Source of the DNA: Istiophorus platypterus
Taxonomy: Eukaryota > Chordata > Actinopteri > Istiophoriformes > Istiophoridae
Direction of reading: 5' to 3'
DNA length: 64,000 bases
Assembly (NCBI GenBank): GCA_016859345.1
Contig: CM029118.1
Coordinates: 29,651,501 to 29,715,500, forward strand
The stretch's first letter is position 1; each line of letters opens with the position of its first letter. The notes under the pieces are model-generated. The model saw only the letters and a program-made list of their open reading frames with translations. It searched no databases and was not told the origin of the DNA. Position numbers and translations under genes: made by a program. Below, piece by piece: positions 62,375 to 64,000 of this stretch.

Positions 62375-62926
62375 GGGGCCTGTACCACAAAGCAAGTCTG
62401 TTATCCAGCTATCTTTGGGCATAATTCAGGTTTTTGGGTATAATGAAGCTGGTTCACTTTTACAAGGGGGGATCACCATGGCAACTTATGCTGAACAGCT
62501 CAGTTCAGAGGATCTGATTAAAACCTGCCAACAGTTTGACTACTGATCAAGAAGATAACTGGAGAAACTGAGTCATCACTTAAATATTTGGAAATTATTT
62601 CCTGTTTCAACCGCTTCTTATTCTCATCATTCTTGTCATGTGATCATACTGTTTACATTCACCTTTTTGAATATCTCTACTGTAACTATAACCAAGTAGG
62701 TATATATTAAGTACTTTATTGATGATTCATGGACAGTTTTGTTTCTAATTAACAACTCTACCTCTTTTACATGATCTTGCTCATAGCCAGATAGATAAAC
62801 CTAAAGTTAATAGAGCCAGCTGATAACCAGATTTGTAAAACCAGTCATCTAGGACAGCTGATATTATAATCAGTTGCACCAGGCAACTTCTCGAGAGCCA
62901 AGTTAAACTCACTTTGTGGTGAGCCC
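62375..62926 (+). mobile_element. MITE with GGGGCCTGTACCACAAAG-type ends
   Basis: Begins ggggcctgtaccacaaagc and ends actttgtggtgagcccc, imperfect terminal inverted repeats of a short element common in fish genomes. The 552-base interior has no coding frame. The central 62557-62706 is the second copy of the near-identical inverted pair shared with 59493-59643. Confidence 0.5.
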
Positions 62927-63231
62927 CCTGCACACTGGCAGGTTTTTTTGTTTTGTTTTGTTTTTTTAAACTATACCTCATTTTCTCTGACTCCTCCCTT
63001 CCTGCTAAGCATAAAGGGGCTGTCTAACACACAGTTTTATTTCCTCATTCATACAATCATAACTAAATTATATCAATTAATTTAATCAATTATATTATCC
63101 AGGTTGGATATTAGTTTTGTTACCTAAAGAACCATCTTTAACATTACCACTATTAGGGTCTGTGCAGTAATTACTGCTGTTAAAAAGTCTATATAATGCT
63201 TTAGGCATACAAGACACTAATCAATAAATAA

Positions 63232-63335
63232 TCATTTACATTTACTCATTTGGCAGAAACATTTATCCAAGGCATTTTACTGGTGAGACAACTTATGGCT
63301 CAGTGTCTTTGAGGTTACAAGCATAGGTCTATATA
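63232..63335. repeat. Fish dispersed-repeat core
   Basis: tttacatttactcatttggcagaaacatttatccaaggcattttact resembles the conserved core of a very common fish interspersed repeat. No ends defined. Confidence 0.4.
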
Positions 63336-63339
63336 TGAA

Positions 63340-63560
63340 CTACAGTCAGTTGGCAGTTTATTAGGTACAACTACCTAAAACTTCTACAGTCTAATACAAC
63401 AAACCAGCAATAAATCCTATTTTCATGAAGGTTATAATGTTTGGTTTTTGATTAGTGTTTTAGAGAGGTACTGATTTAATTAATCTTTTTGGAGGATGTA
63501 TCTTATTGAATTTTATCGCATTATACAGATGTGTTGATTACTGAAACAGCTGCCCATATA
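63340..63560. mobile_element. Putative short non-autonomous DNA element
   Basis: ctacagtcagttggcagttt, attaggtacaactaccta and catgaaggttataatgtt match the style of a short fish element with an attaggtac end. The right boundary is unclear and there is no coding sequence. Confidence 0.35.
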
Positions 63561-63804
63561 ATGCAATACAGTTCAAAAGCACCACAAACCTCACTACTCT
63601 AAGACATATTCAAAAACCAAACATAACTTTAATGAAGAAAGATTAAGTAAAAAACTATTGTATTTAATGGCATTAGTCTAAGCGAGGTGGACCTACTAAA
63701 CTGCAAACTGAGGGCAAGGCTTAGGTTTGATTTTCATCCTCATCTCCTACTACCCTGTCAGGTTAGAGATGAATAAAGGTTTTAAAAACTTAACAAAACA
63801 GATG

Positions 63805-63900
63805 AACAGGCAACACAGATCTTGGGCTGGAATCAAACCATGGACTTTGTGGTTATATAGCTCACTGGAACCATTCAGTTACTGGTTTCAGTCTCATAGT
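63805..63900 (-). repeat. tRNA-like SINE fragment
   Basis: On the - strand ggtttgattcc at about 63825 matches a pol III B box (GGTTCRANNCC type), preceded by gtgagctatataaccacaaa in an A-box-to-B-box layout. It is too decayed to fold as a tRNA gene. Confidence 0.35.
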
Positions 63901-64000
63901 GTCATACTGTCCCAAAAAGACTTTAGCCTGCATAGAAAACCGGTCTAAAATCAAATAGGAATCTCATGCTATCTATTTGTATGTTGTATGTCAGATTGTT

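Noticed and set aside
63805..63900. Possible tRNA gene
   Set aside because: Only box-A/B-like spacing is present; acceptor and anticodon stems do not form, so it is listed as a SINE fragment.

Overview
The window looks like intergenic DNA from a teleost fish, probably a spiny-rayed (percomorph) species. It is AT-rich and contains (GAAA)n, (CA)n, (AAT)n and (GGAT)n microsatellites. Its repeats are a typical fish mixture: Tc1/mariner and hAT transposon wreckage, several LINE types, Ty3/gypsy LTR elements and many short inverted-repeat elements. There are no bacterial operons, Shine-Dalgarno-led genes, rRNA genes or CRISPR arrays. Nearly all long open frames are chance frames in AT-rich or simple-sequence DNA.

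Layout. 1-10.6 kb: microsatellites, two probable dispersed repeats and otherwise nothing recognisable. 10.6-15.2 kb: a degenerate, internally deleted Ty3/gypsy retrotransposon on the + strand, with LTR remnants, gag with a CCHC knuckle, a DTGA protease and integrase. No reverse transcriptase lies between protease and integrase, and the linker that follows integrase is kept. This fits the unusual Gmr1-like order (integrase before reverse transcriptase). 16.4-17 kb and 22.9-23.2 kb: AT-homeobox-rich or RFX-box-bearing stretches that look like conserved non-coding elements (inference). 20.8-21.6 kb: a Tc1 copy. 24.6-26.8 kb: a dead LINE, followed by a GTF2IRD2-like hAT fragment to about 27.5 kb. 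28.5-34 kb: dispersed repeats. 34.2-37.7 kb: a repeat-poor block that may be enhancer DNA. 38.8-42.3 kb: Tc1 ends, a ZBED5-like hAT transposase pseudogene and a LINE reverse-transcriptase tail. 47.2-52.4 kb: three Tc1-like copies, all with the transposase on the - strand, and another LINE tail. 52.4-59.2 kb: a family of LTR-like segments. 59.5-62.9 kb: a pair of 150-bp inverted repeats around a 62-bp minisatellite, an L1-like endonuclease fragment and a palindromic repeat.

Host gene. The only convincing host gene is the 3' end of a spliced gene on the - strand. It has four exons (56105-55982, 54228-54133, 53638-53590, 53438-53332) whose splice sites and reading phases all fit and which end in a stop codon. 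I do not recognise the protein. Its 5' exons were not found; they lie either in the repeat-rich stretch above 56.1 kb or beyond the window.

There is no gene-to-gene pathway to describe. The window is a repeat graveyard with a gene tail and several candidate regulatory islands. All family names come from recognising translated motifs, not from a search.
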